A stretch of DNA of 64,000 bases from Pseudomonas sp. CC6-YY-74 (GTDB lineage: Bacteria; Pseudomonadota; Gammaproteobacteria; Pseudomonadales; Pseudomonadaceae): positions 4,793,501-4,857,500 of the forward strand of contig NZ_CP019947.1 of NCBI RefSeq assembly GCF_002025205.1. The letters are read 5' to 3'. This document shows, one piece after another, positions 17,724 to 25,823 of this stretch. The notes beneath the pieces were generated by a model that made no database searches, had not been told where the DNA came from, and saw only the letters and a list, made by a program, of their open reading frames with translations. The translations under genes were made by a program, and so were the position numbers. The stretch's first letter is position 1. Each line of letters begins with the position of its first letter.

Positions 17724-18341
17724 ATGCTCGAAGCTCCGATAGCCGTCCTCGATTTTGAAACCACTGGCATGTCGCCGGCGCAGCAGGCCCGCGCCACCGA
17801 GATCGGCGTGGTCATCGTCGAAGGCGGGCAGATAGTTGCGCGTTACCAGAGCCTGATGAACAGTGGCGCCTGGGTGCCGCCTTTCATCGAGCAGCTCACC
17901 GGGATCAGCAACGCCATGCTGCGCAACGCCCCGCCGGCGGCGCAGGTGATGAACGAGGTAGCGGATTTTGTCGGCGATATTCCCTTGCTGGCGCATAACG
18001 CCTCCTTCGACCAGAAGTTCTGGGATGCCGAACTGGCGCTGATCCGCCGCACGCGGGTGCAGCCGTTCGCCTGCTCGTTGTTGCTGGCGCGCCGCCTGTT
18101 GCCGCAGGCACCGAACCACAAGCTCGGCACCCTGAACCGTTGGGCGCAACTGCCGGACACCGGCCAGGCGCACCGTGCGCTGGCCGATGCGGAAATGGCG
18201 GCCAACCTGACCTGCTTCATGGCCGCGCTGTTGCGTGAGCGGCACGGCATCGCCGGGGTTTCCCACGAGTTGCTGTGCAGCCTGCAGAAGGTTCCCGCGG
18301 CCAAAATGGCGCTGACCCTGCAACGCTTGCGTGGGGAGTAA
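17724..18341 (+). CDS. DnaQ-fold 3'-5' exonuclease
   Basis: 205 residues, DEDDh exonuclease superfamily. ExoI motif VLDFETTGM, ExoII LLAHNASFDQKFW, ExoIII GQAHRALADAEMAANL with the His and Asp expected of DEDDh enzymes. The phrase FVGDIPLLAHNASFDQKFWDAEL resembles DNA polymerase III epsilon-like stand-alone exonucleases. It lacks the C-terminal alpha-binding tail of a true DnaQ, so it is probably not the replicative proofreader. It follows the NYN gene by 21 bases and is likely co-transcribed. Confidence 0.87.
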   Translation: MLEAPIAVLDFETTGMSPAQQARATEIGVVIVEGGQIVARYQSLMNSGAWVPPFIEQLTGISNAMLRNAPPAAQVMNEVADFVGDIPLLAHNASFDQKFWDAELALIRRTRVQPFACSLLLARRLLPQAPNHKLGTLNRWAQLPDTGQAHRALADAEMAANLTCFMAALLRERHGIAGVSHELLCSLQKVPAAKMALTLQRLRGE

Positions 18342-18442
18342 CTAGGCTGCTTATTAGTACGCTTGCCGCTTCAGCCGGAGCCCGATAGCAACACTTCAAT
18401 GGCCTGGTTTGCCTGTTAGGTAGAATTTAAGGTTGCCAAAAA

Positions 18443-19771
18443 ATGATAGTAGACGAGCTCATTCAACTAGTTAAAAACGTTGTCTATAACGCTCGCGCGG
18501 CATTTTCCCAGCCGGAAATCTATACGCAGATTGGCATTGTTCTAGCGATTTACCTGGTTGCCTGGATGCTTGCTGGTCGCATCAGGAAATATGCCCCCTT
18601 CCTTGATGTAAGTCAGGAAGAAGCTGCCACCCATCCCTTGCGTAAATTTATTGGCAAGGTGGGCAGTTTGATTTTTCCGGTGCTCGCGATCTTGATGTTG
18701 CGAATATCCGTTGAAGTAAGTGAGGGCGCATTAAATCAGGGTTGGCTGGTGCAGACAGCGCTGACGGTTGCCATATTGCTGCTGTTTTATTCGGTTGTCC
18801 GTGACTTTATCCAGAACAAGATTGCGGCGGGGGTATTCAAATGGCTGGGCCTGCCGCTGTTGTTTCTGCACCTGCTGGGTATTCTGACTGGCTTAATAGC
18901 CATACTCGAATCCATATCAGTAACCGTAGGCAATATTGAAATTTCAGTTTACGGTATCGCCCGCGTTGCCATTTTTGGTTCGCTGCTGTTCTGGCTAGGG
19001 CGCATTAGCAGTAAAACCGGCCGATCGTTCATCACCCATCAGGAAAGCCTCGATATACGCACCCGCGAAGTGGCTGCGAAACTTTTCGAGGTGGCGATAT
19101 TCTTCCTGATAGCCCTGTTGATCTTGCAGGTCATGGGCATCAACCTCACCACGCTCGCGGTGTTTGGCGGCGCGATTGGTGTCGGTATTGGTTTAGGGCT
19201 GCAGGCCATTGCGTCCAACTTTATATCCGGAATTATCATCCTGCTGGACCGCTCTGTGTCGATTGGCGATTATGTCGAACTGGATGACGGTCGCACCGGA
19301 ATCGTGCGCGAGTTGAATATGCGCTCCACCACGCTGGAAACCTTCGATGGCAAAGATATTGTGGTGCCTAACGAAAAATTCATCGCCGAAATATTTACCA
19401 ACTGGACGCACAAGGACAAGAGTCAACGTTATCGAGTTGATTTTTCGGTCGCCTATCATTCCGACATCAGGAAGCTGGTCGAGATTATCAAGGCGGTAGT
19501 CGCCAGTCACCCGCAGGTGTTTAGTGGCGACGCTGTACCGTTTGAGGAACGTCCCGATTGTGAAATAGACAGCTTTGGCGATTCCGGCATCAACATGTTT
19601 GTTGAGTTCTGGATGGAAGGCATCGACGACGGTAAGAACCGGGTGGGCGGTGACCTGCTGTTGATGATTTTGGAAGCGCTACAAGAACACGGTTATGAAA
19701 TACCCTTCCCACAGCGAGAGATCCGGGTGGTAAACAAAGGTTTTTCAGTCGATCGCAAGCAGGGCGATTAA
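18443..19771 (+). CDS. MscS-family mechanosensitive channel, AT-richer than its neighbours
   Basis: 442 residues. Several N-terminal membrane helices (IGIVLAIYLVAWMLAG, LIFPVLAILMLRISV, TALTVAILLLFYSVV, LLFLHLLGILTGLIAIL, IARVAIFGSLLFWLG) lead into the MscS pore signature AVFGGAIGVGIGLGLQAIASNFISGIIILLDRSVSIGDYVEL at about residues 230-271, then the beta domain (RTGIVRELNMRSTTLETFDGKDIVVPNEKFI). It releases solutes on hypo-osmotic shock. Base composition is clearly lower in GC than the flanks and codons such as ATA and GAA/AAA are frequent, suggesting transfer. It appears to be a free-standing gene. Confidence 0.9.
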   Translation: MIVDELIQLVKNVVYNARAAFSQPEIYTQIGIVLAIYLVAWMLAGRIRKYAPFLDVSQEEAATHPLRKFIGKVGSLIFPVLAILMLRISVEVSEGALNQGWLVQTALTVAILLLFYSVVRDFIQNKIAAGVFKWLGLPLLFLHLLGILTGLIAILESISVTVGNIEISVYGIARVAIFGSLLFWLGRISSKTGRSFITHQESLDIRTREVAAKLFEVAIFFLIALLILQVMGINLTTLAVFGGAIGVGIGLGLQAIASNFISGIIILLDRSVSIGDYVELDDGRTGIVRELNMRSTTLETFDGKDIVVPNEKFIAEIFTNWTHKDKSQRYRVDFSVAYHSDIRKLVEIIKAVVASHPQVFSGDAVPFEERPDCEIDSFGDSGINMFVEFWMEGIDDGKNRVGGDLLLMILEALQEHGYEIPFPQREIRVVNKGFSVDRKQGD

Positions 19772-19783
19772 ACGCCGCTGTTA

Positions 19784-19827
19784 AAAAAGGGGAAGGGGTT
19801 GATTTATTCAACGCGCCTGCCCCTTTT
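19784..19827. terminator. hairpin between the convergent MscS-type and TPM genes
   Basis: AAAAGGGG on the left pairs with CCCCTTTT on the right, with an inner GTTGA-TTTAT-TCAAC stem and a few unpaired bases between. T-rich and A-rich flanks make it usable in both directions, ending both convergent genes. Confidence 0.65.
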
Positions 19828-19865
19828 ATCCTTCGCCGCGGTAGTACCTCGATGGCCTGAATGAC

Positions 19866-20483
19866 TTAGGGCAGGATCACCAGATGGTTGGGCAGTTCGT
19901 TGCGCTCGTGGGTGGCCGGCACATGCAGTTTCAGTTGCTCGCCGCAGGCCTGAATGCAGCCGAGAAAACCTTCCAGGGTCTGGCCCTGTTTCACCCGCTG
20001 GGTGAAGTCCGCGACTATGGCCTGCCAGGTGGCATCGGGCAGCCGGCTGGAAATGCCGCGGTCGACCAGAATCTCCACATAGTGCTCGGCCTCCGAAACG
20101 AAGATCAGCATGCCGGTCGCACCCGTCGTGTGGTGCAGGTTGTGCTCGAGAAACTGCCGGCGCGCCAGGTTGGAGGCACGCCAGTGGCGCACGGCGCGCG
20201 GAATCAGGCGGCTGGCCAACGCGGGAATGCGCAGCAGCAGGCTCAAGCCGACAAAGGTCAACCACTGCACCAGCAGCAATTCCTGGGCGCTTAGCCAGGC
20301 GACAAAGTAATTCACCGCGCCAGGCACCAGCAGCGCCACCAGGCTGGCCCAGAGCAACGGGATGTAGGTGTAATCGTCCGCCTGGGCCGCCAGCACCGTC
20401 ACCAACTCGGCATCGGTCTCGCGTTCGACCGCGCTGATCGCACGGTTGACCTGCTGTTGTTCGCTTTCATTCAATAAAGCCAT
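19866..20483 (-). CDS. TPM-domain membrane protein
   Basis: 205 residues. TPM fold split around a membrane hairpin: QQQVNRAISAVERETDAELVTVLAAQADDYTYIP, two hydrophobic segments (LLWASLVALLVPGAVNYFVAWL and LLLVQWLTFVGLSLLLRIPALA), then HHTTGATGMLIFVSEAEHYVEILVDRGISSRL and AIVADFTQRVKQGQTLEGFLGCIQACGEQL. The TPM domain occurs in plant TLP18.3/Psb32 and in bacterial YgcG; activity is uncertain (a phosphatase was proposed for the plant protein). It is the third gene of a lemA-TPM-TPM cassette on the reverse strand and likely acts with its TPM neighbour at the cell envelope. Confidence 0.82.
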   Translation of the reverse strand: MALLNESEQQQVNRAISAVERETDAELVTVLAAQADDYTYIPLLWASLVALLVPGAVNYFVAWLSAQELLLVQWLTFVGLSLLLRIPALASRLIPRAVRHWRASNLARRQFLEHNLHHTTGATGMLIFVSEAEHYVEILVDRGISSRLPDATWQAIVADFTQRVKQGQTLEGFLGCIQACGEQLKLHVPATHERNELPNHLVILP

Positions 20484-20509
20484 GGGGTCTGTTTACTCGT
20501 TGAATTGAA

Positions 20510-21237
20510 TTACCAGCCGCCGGAAGCACCGCCGCCGCCGAAGCCACCGCCGCCACCACCAAAACCGCCGCCGCCACCGAAGCCGCCGCCGCGCGAACCG
20601 CCACTGGCCATGCCCGCAGCCAATAGTCCGCCGAGCAGTAGCCCGCGACGTCCGCCGCGCCCACCGCCGATCAGGCCGATAACGATTAGCAGCAAGACGA
20701 AGAAGGGGATCGCCTTGGGCTTTTTCTCCGGCTCGGCGCTGGCGGCCAGTGGTTGACCGCCCAGCACCTGGAGAATCGCCGCGACACCGTCACTGATGCC
20801 CTTGGCGTAATCACCGCTCTTGAAGGCGGGCGTGATGACCTGGTTGATGATCACCGAGGATTGCGCATCGGTCAGGCGACCCTCGAGGCCATAACCGACC
20901 TCGATGCGCAGTTTGCGTTCGTCACGGGCGATCAGCAGCAATGCGCCGTTGTCCTCGCCTTTCTGGCCGATGCCCCAGTGGCGGCCCAGCTGAAAGCCAA
21001 ACTCCTCGATGGCCAGCCCTTGCAGGTTCGGCAGGGTAACCACCACCACTTGCTCGGTGCTGGCTGTTTCATGCGCCGCCAGCAATTGCGTCAGGCGCGC
21101 TTCGGTTTGCGCATCGAGCAGCTCGGCCTGATCGACCACCCGTCCGCTGAGTGGCGGGAACTCGGGTTCCTGGCCTGGGCCATCCAGGCACAGGCGCACA
21201 GCAGCAAGAACAGCGGCAGGCGTAGCGTGACTGCCAT
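20510..21237 (-). pseudogene. YgcG-type TPM-domain protein, frameshifted at the signal-peptide junction
   Basis: The TPM frame (QEPEFPPLSGRVVDQAELLDAQTEARLTQLLAAHE, VVVVTLPNLQGLAIEEFGFQLGRHWGIG, RKLRIEVGYGLEGRLTD) has a C-terminal membrane helix (FFVLLLIVIGLIGGG) and a Gly-rich tail (GGGFGGGGG type repeats), the usual YgcG plan. It has no signal peptide in its own frame. One frame over, ATG 21237 begins a good signal peptide, MAVTLRLPLFLLLCACAWMAQA, which meets the TPM frame near 21172 if one C is added on the coding strand. Restored length is about 242 residues. The ATG overlaps the lemA stop (TGATG), which supports it as the true start. Either sequencing error or recent mutation. Confidence 0.82.
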
Positions 21238-21872
21238 CAGAATTTCACTTCTGGGGCATTTTCCGCCGCCGGAGTGGTCGCTTCGAAATTCTCGCGCAGC
21301 GGCATATCGCTGTACATCAGGCTATGCCAGACGCGCCCGGGAAAGGTGCGGATCTCGGTGTTGTAACGGCTAATCGAGGTGATGAAGTCGCGCCGGGCCA
21401 CCGCGATGCGGTTTTCCGTGCCTTCCAGCTGGGATTGCAACGCCAGGAAGTTCTGGTTGGACTTCAGGTCCGGGTAACGCTCGGAGACCGCCATCAGTCG
21501 GCTCAAGGCGCCGGTAAGTTGTTCCTGGGCCTGCTGGAACTGGCGCATTTTTTCCGGATTGTCCAAGGTGCTGGCATCCACCTGGATGGAGGTGGCCTTG
21601 GAGCGCGCCTCGATCACCGCAACCAGAGTCTCCTGTTCCTGCTTGGCGAAGCCCTTGACGGTCTCCACCAGATTGGGAATCAGGTCGGCACGTCGTTGGT
21701 ATTGGTTCTCCACCTGGGACCAGGCGGCTTTGACTTGTTCGTCGTAGGTGGGAATGTTGTTGACGCCACAGCCGCTGAGCAGCGTAGCCATGACCAACAA
21801 GGCCGCCACTCGCCCGCTGAATCCGTATCTCGATGTCATCTGCATGGTCCGTTGATTTCCGTTTTCAGTCAT
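21237..21872 (-). CDS. LemA family lipoprotein
   Basis: 211 residues. Lipoprotein signal with lipobox LLSGC (Cys about residue 35), then the LemA core: YDEQVKAAWSQVENQYQRRADLIPNLVETVKGFAKQEQETLVAVIEARSKA, LTGALSRLMAVSERYPDLKSNQNFLALQSQLEGTENRIAVARRDFITSISRYNTEIRTFPGRVW. This long antiparallel helical bundle is typical. LemA genes are commonly linked to TPM-domain genes, as here, where the stop overlaps the next start. The role is unknown; envelope maintenance is generally assumed. The space to the divergent rhlE (22099) holds both promoters. Confidence 0.9.
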   Translation of the reverse strand: MTENGNQRTMQMTSRYGFSGRVAALLVMATLLSGCGVNNIPTYDEQVKAAWSQVENQYQRRADLIPNLVETVKGFAKQEQETLVAVIEARSKATSIQVDASTLDNPEKMRQFQQAQEQLTGALSRLMAVSERYPDLKSNQNFLALQSQLEGTENRIAVARRDFITSISRYNTEIRTFPGRVWHSLMYSDMPLRENFEATTPAAENAPEVKF

Positions 21873-22098
21873 AAATAGAGTTTCACCCTACCTGTCCCCC
21901 TGGCGATAAGCCAATCGTGACGGTCCTGCGCGGTGGTTGTCCGGCGCGCATCGGTAGCCATTTGACAGCCTTGGAGGCGCAAGTTTCGCGGCTGGGCCGC
22001 GCGTTCGCGCCGGTCGCGCAACAGAAACGCGATGGCCAGCCCGGGGCAGGGTAAACTGCGCGCATTCGCCTATTAGTCTCCCTGTTCTGGTTGCCCTC

Positions 22099-23436
22099 AT
22101 GACCTTCGTTTCCCTCGGCCTGATCGATCCCTTGCTGCGCACCCTCGACGGCCTCGGCTATGCCACCCCCACCCCAGTGCAGGCCCAGGCCATTCCGCCG
22201 ATCCTCAAGGGCCTCGACCTGATGGCCGCGGCACAGACCGGCACCGGCAAAACCGCCGGCTTCGCCCTGCCGTTGTTGCAGCGCTTGATGATGGAAGGGC
22301 CGCAGGTGGCCAGCAACTCGGTGCGCGCCTTGGTGCTGGTGCCGACTCGCGAGCTGGCCGAGCAGGTGCAGCAGAGCTTTCTGACCTACGGGCAAGACCT
22401 GCCGCTGCGCAGCTACGCGGTGTACGGCGGGGTCAGCATCAACCCGCAGATGATGAAGCTGCGCAAGGGCCTCGACGTATTGGTCGCCACCCCCGGCCGG
22501 CTGCTCGACCTGTACCGGCAGAACGCGGTCAAGTTCAACCAGCTGCAGGTGCTGGTGCTGGATGAAGCCGACCGCATGCTCGACCTGGGCTTCGCCCGTG
22601 AGCTGCAGGACGTATTCGCCGCACTGCCGAAAAAACGCCAGACCCTGCTGTTTTCCGCAACTTTCTCCGAAGCCATCCGCGTCATGGCCAACCAGATGCT
22701 GCACGACCCGCTGAGCATCGAGGTCAGTCCGCGCAATGCCGCGGCCAAGTCGGTCAAGCAGTGGCTGATTCCGGTGGACAAGAAGCGCAAGAGCGAGCTG
22801 TTCCTGCACCTGTACCAGAGCAAGCGCTGGAGCCAGGCACTGGTGTTCGTCAAGACCCGCAAGGGCGTCGATGAGCTGGAAGCCGAGTTGCAGCGCCACG
22901 GCATCAGTGCCGATGCGATCCACGGTGACAAGCCGCAGGCCACCCGTCTGCGCGCCCTGCAACGCTTCAAGGATGGCGAGATCAAGGTGCTGGTGGCCAC
23001 CGACGTGGCGGCCCGCGGCCTGGATATCGACGACATGCCACTGGTGGTCAACTTCGACCTGCCGACCGTCGCCGAAGACTACGTGCACCGCATCGGCCGC
23101 ACCGGTCGTGCCGGCGCCACGGGCCAGGCAGTGTCGCTGGTCTGCGCCGACGAGGTGGAGCTGCTGTCGGCCATCGAGACCCTGACCCAGCAGGTACTGC
23201 AACGCATCGACGAGCCTGATTTCATCCCCGACCATCGGGTGCCGCTGACCCTGGCCGGCGGCCAGGTGGTGAAAAAATCGAAGAAGCCGAAAAAGCCAAA
23301 AGTGGTCGGCGGCGGCAAATCCGGCAGTCTTGGCCGCTGGCTGGAAAGCGACGAACCCGCTGCGCCTGCAGTCAAGGCCGTGCGCAAGGTGCCGAGTTTC
23401 GGCGGCAAACCGGCCAAGGGCGGCAGAAAAACGTAG
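22099..23436 (+). CDS. rhlE: DEAD-box RNA helicase RhlE
   Basis: 445 residues with all DEAD-box motifs in order: Q motif (FVSLGLIDPLLRTLDGLGYATPTPVQAQAIP), AQTGTGKT, PTRELAEQV, GG, TPGRLLDL, DEADRMLDLGF, SATFS, then the second RecA lobe with ALVFVKTRKGVDEL, TDVAARGLDIDDMPLVVNFD and HRIGRTGRAG. The C-terminus is basic and low in complexity (KKSKKPKKPKVVGGGKSGS...GGKPAKGGRKT), typical of RhlE RNA-binding tails. It remodels structured RNA, chiefly in ribosome assembly and mRNA decay. Pseudomonads carry several RhlE paralogues; which one this is cannot be settled here. Confidence 0.9.
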   Translation: MTFVSLGLIDPLLRTLDGLGYATPTPVQAQAIPPILKGLDLMAAAQTGTGKTAGFALPLLQRLMMEGPQVASNSVRALVLVPTRELAEQVQQSFLTYGQDLPLRSYAVYGGVSINPQMMKLRKGLDVLVATPGRLLDLYRQNAVKFNQLQVLVLDEADRMLDLGFARELQDVFAALPKKRQTLLFSATFSEAIRVMANQMLHDPLSIEVSPRNAAAKSVKQWLIPVDKKRKSELFLHLYQSKRWSQALVFVKTRKGVDELEAELQRHGISADAIHGDKPQATRLRALQRFKDGEIKVLVATDVAARGLDIDDMPLVVNFDLPTVAEDYVHRIGRTGRAGATGQAVSLVCADEVELLSAIETLTQQVLQRIDEPDFIPDHRVPLTLAGGQVVKKSKKPKKPKVVGGGKSGSLGRWLESDEPAAPAVKAVRKVPSFGGKPAKGGRKT

Positions 23437-23806
23437 TTGCTGTTGAGCTTGCGAAGCATTCCGCCCGGCGTCCTAGCTTCGTAGGGCGGATTAGCGGCAA
23501 GTTGCATTGACGTCGAGCCAGGCTATTCGCGCCGCGTAACCCGCCGTTGCGTCCGCAGCCATTCTGCGCCTTGGCTGGTCGCTTGCGGCGGGTTACGGCG
23601 CGCGTTGGCCTGCGGTCGACCGGGAGCGGGTGGCGCGCCTAACCCGCCCTACGATTCTGCGCGCAGCCAGGCTCGACGCCGGGGTTTGGGGAGACGCCGG
23701 CGATGACGCCGCCGCGTAACTCAGCATTGCACTCGCGGGCGCTCGGCACTGTCGGGGACCGCGTGCGCGCGATGCTGAGGGGTGCATGGGTATCGCTGCG
23801 CTCAAC
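23437..23806. repeat. 370-base spacer built of palindromic repeats
   Basis: No gene is visible. GTAACCCGCCG (23536-23546) is a perfect inverted match to CGGCGGGTTAC (23586-23596), extended by CGCGCCGC-type arms. GTAGGGCGGATTAG near 23480 is answered by CTAACCCGCCCTACG near 23640. Further right, ACTCAGCATTGCACTCGC near 23718 is answered by GCGCGATGCTGAGGGGTGCA near 23768. These look like two or three neighbouring REP-like elements between rhlE and a convergent gene. Confidence 0.65.
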
Positions 23807-25063
23807 CTAGGTGATCGGACTCATCCTACGGTTGGGTAACCACTCCAGTATGCCCAACCCCGCCGCCCGGCCGCTGGCGAAGCAGGCGGTGAGCAGGTAG
23901 CCGCCGGTCGGCGCTTCCCAGTCGAGCATCTCGCCGGCACAGAACACTCCGGGCAGCTGCTTGAGCATCAGCCGCGGGTCCAGTGCCTCGAAGGGCACGC
24001 CGCCGGCCGTGCTGATCGCCTCGTCCAGCGGCCGCGACCTGACCAGGGTCAGCGGCAACGCCTTGAGCACGGCGGCCAGGCGGGCGGGGTCGGCGAAGCA
24101 GTCGCTCGGCGCCAGTTCGCGCAACAGCGCGGCCTTGACCCCGTCGATGCCGACTTGGCGGTGCAGGTGCTTGGCCATCGAGTGCGAGCCGCGCGGCTTG
24201 CCCAGCGCCGTTTGCAGCGTGGCCAGCGGACGCTGCGGCAGCAGGTCGAGATAGACCGTGGCCTTGCCCTGGCTGTTGATGCGCTCACGGATGCGCGCCG
24301 ACAAGGCATAGACCAGGCTGCCTTCTACGCCGCCAGCGGTGAGGACGAACTCGCCCGGGCGCGGGGTTTCGTCGTCCAGGCGCAGGCTGACGTTTTTCAG
24401 CGGCGCGCCGGCGAACTTGTCGCGTAGCAACGGACTCCAGCCGGTCACCTCGAAACCGCAGTTGCTCGCTTGCAGCGGCGTGATCGCCACTGCGCGCGCC
24501 TGCAGCAGTGGCACCCAGGCGCCGTCGGAACCCAGCCGCGCCCAACTGCCGCCACCCAGGGCCAGCAGGGTGGCGTCGGCCTGCACTGCGGTTTCGCCGG
24601 CAGGCGAGGCAATGCGCAGGGCGCCGTCATCGCGCCAGCCCAGCCAGCGGTGGCGGGTATGGATCTGTACCCCCAGTTCGCGCAGGCGCTTGAGCCAGGC
24701 ACGCAGCAGCGGCGCGGCCTTCATGTCGCTGGGAAACACCCGCCCGGACGTGCCGACGAAGGTAGCGATGCCCAGCCCATGAATCCAGCTGCGCAGGGCG
24801 TCGGCATCGAACTCGGCGAGCAGCCGGGCGATGTCCTCGCGGCGTTCGGCGTAGCGCGAGAGGAATGGTTCCTTGGCTTCGGAGTGGGTGATATTCATCC
24901 CGCCCACCCCGGCCAGCAGGAACTTGCGCCCAACCGAGGGCATGGCATCGAACAGCTCGACCCTGACCCCGGCCAGCGCCAGCACCTCGGCGGCCATCAA
25001 GCCGGCGGGGCCGCCACCGATGATGGCGACGCAAGAGGCAGTGTGCTGGGCTGAGTCAGTCAT
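23807..25063 (-). CDS. BaiN/YhiN-type NAD(P)/FAD-dependent oxidoreductase
   Basis: 418 residues. FAD-binding dinucleotide motif AIIGGGPAGLMAAEVLALAGVRVELFDAMPSVGRKFLLAGVGGMNITHSE at the N-terminus, the family hallmark for HI0933/YhiN flavoproteins. Others are GRVFPSDMKAAPLLRAWLKRLRELGV, LLALGGGSWARLGSDGAWVPLL, and the C-terminal FCAGEMLDWEAPTGGYLLTACFASGRAAGLG. Pseudomonas members of about 415 residues form a distinct subgroup within the family. The substrate is unknown; the clostridial relative BaiN acts on bile acids. Its 3' end faces the repeat cluster that follows rhlE. Confidence 0.85.
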   Translation of the reverse strand: MTDSAQHTASCVAIIGGGPAGLMAAEVLALAGVRVELFDAMPSVGRKFLLAGVGGMNITHSEAKEPFLSRYAERREDIARLLAEFDADALRSWIHGLGIATFVGTSGRVFPSDMKAAPLLRAWLKRLRELGVQIHTRHRWLGWRDDGALRIASPAGETAVQADATLLALGGGSWARLGSDGAWVPLLQARAVAITPLQASNCGFEVTGWSPLLRDKFAGAPLKNVSLRLDDETPRPGEFVLTAGGVEGSLVYALSARIRERINSQGKATVYLDLLPQRPLATLQTALGKPRGSHSMAKHLHRQVGIDGVKAALLRELAPSDCFADPARLAAVLKALPLTLVRSRPLDEAISTAGGVPFEALDPRLMLKQLPGVFCAGEMLDWEAPTGGYLLTACFASGRAAGLGILEWLPNRRMSPIT

Positions 25064-25209
25064 GGGCGAGGGGTTAATCGTGGCGGAAGAGGGCGCATTC
25101 TACCCGAGGGCCGGCGTGTGCGGCTTGCCACAGGCCGCCGGAAATCGTCGAGCGGCGAGATGCACTGCCGATGGCCAATCATTGGGCCGCTTCAGCAATC
25201 CACGCGGCC

Positions 25210-25299
25210 TAGGGTGTACTCGCCGCAGGCAGTGCACCATTGGCGCGGTGGCGTGGCGCCAAGCTGGCGGGCTGTCGCTGCGCTCCGAGGCCGCCCTAC
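25210..25299 (-). repeat. dispersed intergenic repeat, copy C (inverted)
   Basis: Read on the reverse strand it runs GTAGGGCGGCCTCGGAGCGC, GCGACAGCCCGCCAGCTTGG, then TGCACTGCCTGCGGCGAGTA and CACCCTA. It matches copies A and B with a short gap after GTAGGGCGG. Copy D follows about 20 bases later in the same orientation, making a tandem pair. The remaining parts of the 338-base gap 25064-25401 show no gene. Confidence 0.78.
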
Positions 25300-25319
25300 G
25301 GACCGTCATTCGCGGCCTA

Positions 25320-25397
25320 TAGGGTGCACTCGCCGCAGGCAGTACACCATTGGTTCACCGGCGCGGTACAAAGGCTGGCGGGTTGTCGCTGCGCTGA
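25320..25397 (-). repeat. dispersed intergenic repeat, copy D (inverted, truncated)
   Basis: On the reverse strand it begins inside the unit (AGCGCAGCGACAACCCGCCA) and ends TGCCTGCGGCGAGTGCACCC. It lacks the GTAGGGCGG end. The truncated edge falls four bases from the stop codon of the DUF3079 gene. Confidence 0.72.
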
Positions 25398-25401
25398 CAA
25401 C

Positions 25402-25614
25402 TCAGAGTGCTTCGTCCTCCGGCTTCTTGGTCTCGTTTGGCGGTTCGATCCCCCAGTCGCCGAACAGGTACCAGTCCTCGCCGAGCATTTCGGCCGGGTG
25501 CATGGTGCGCTCGGAGCCATTGCCGCACTCTAGCGAGCCCGCCGGGCAATACCTGTCGCAGCCCCAGCAGATACGCTCGGGATGCGGTGGATGTAAGGGG
25601 AATTTCTTGGCCAT
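25402..25614 (-). CDS. DUF3079 family small cysteine-containing protein
   Basis: 70 residues: MAKKFPLHPPHPERICWGCDRYC, SLECGNGSERTMHPAEMLGEDWYLFGDW, then an acidic tail (ETKKPEDEAL). Four Cys in CWGCDRYC and LECG could bind a metal ion. This matches DUF3079, a family of unknown function with the same HPERICWGCD opening. The upstream frame stays open but ATG 25614 (reverse) has GGAGG ahead of it and starts the conserved part. It ends against dispersed repeat copy D. Confidence 0.78.
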   Translation of the reverse strand: MAKKFPLHPPHPERICWGCDRYCPAGSLECGNGSERTMHPAEMLGEDWYLFGDWGIEPPNETKKPEDEAL

Positions 25615-25823
25615 GCTGGCCTCCTGGGTTTTAACAGGCCGTTGCAGCAAGGCTACTCCTGTCGCCGAAAGAAGCGCTTGATCCCGCGCAAGAAGCCCAT
25701 GCGCGGCTGCAGATTCCGCCTTTCTACGACTGAAGTAGCGCCTTACCTGCCGGCAAGTCGCATGGCGCTCGGCTGCACGCTGGATAGCATGGCTGGATAG
25801 GGACAAAACCGACGAGGCGCGCC

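Noticed and set aside
20505..20756. Plus-strand ORF of Pro-rich repeats (PPPPKPP)
   Set aside because: It is the antisense shadow of the Gly-rich tail of the YgcG-type TPM protein.
23437..23806. Reading the palindrome cluster as a CRISPR array
   Set aside because: The palindromes are not evenly spaced and do not share one repeat sequence.
25620..25650. Second copy of the MITE-like element (AACAGGCCGTTGCA near 25632)
   Set aside because: Only about ten bases agree with the terminal repeat and no partner end follows; likely chance.
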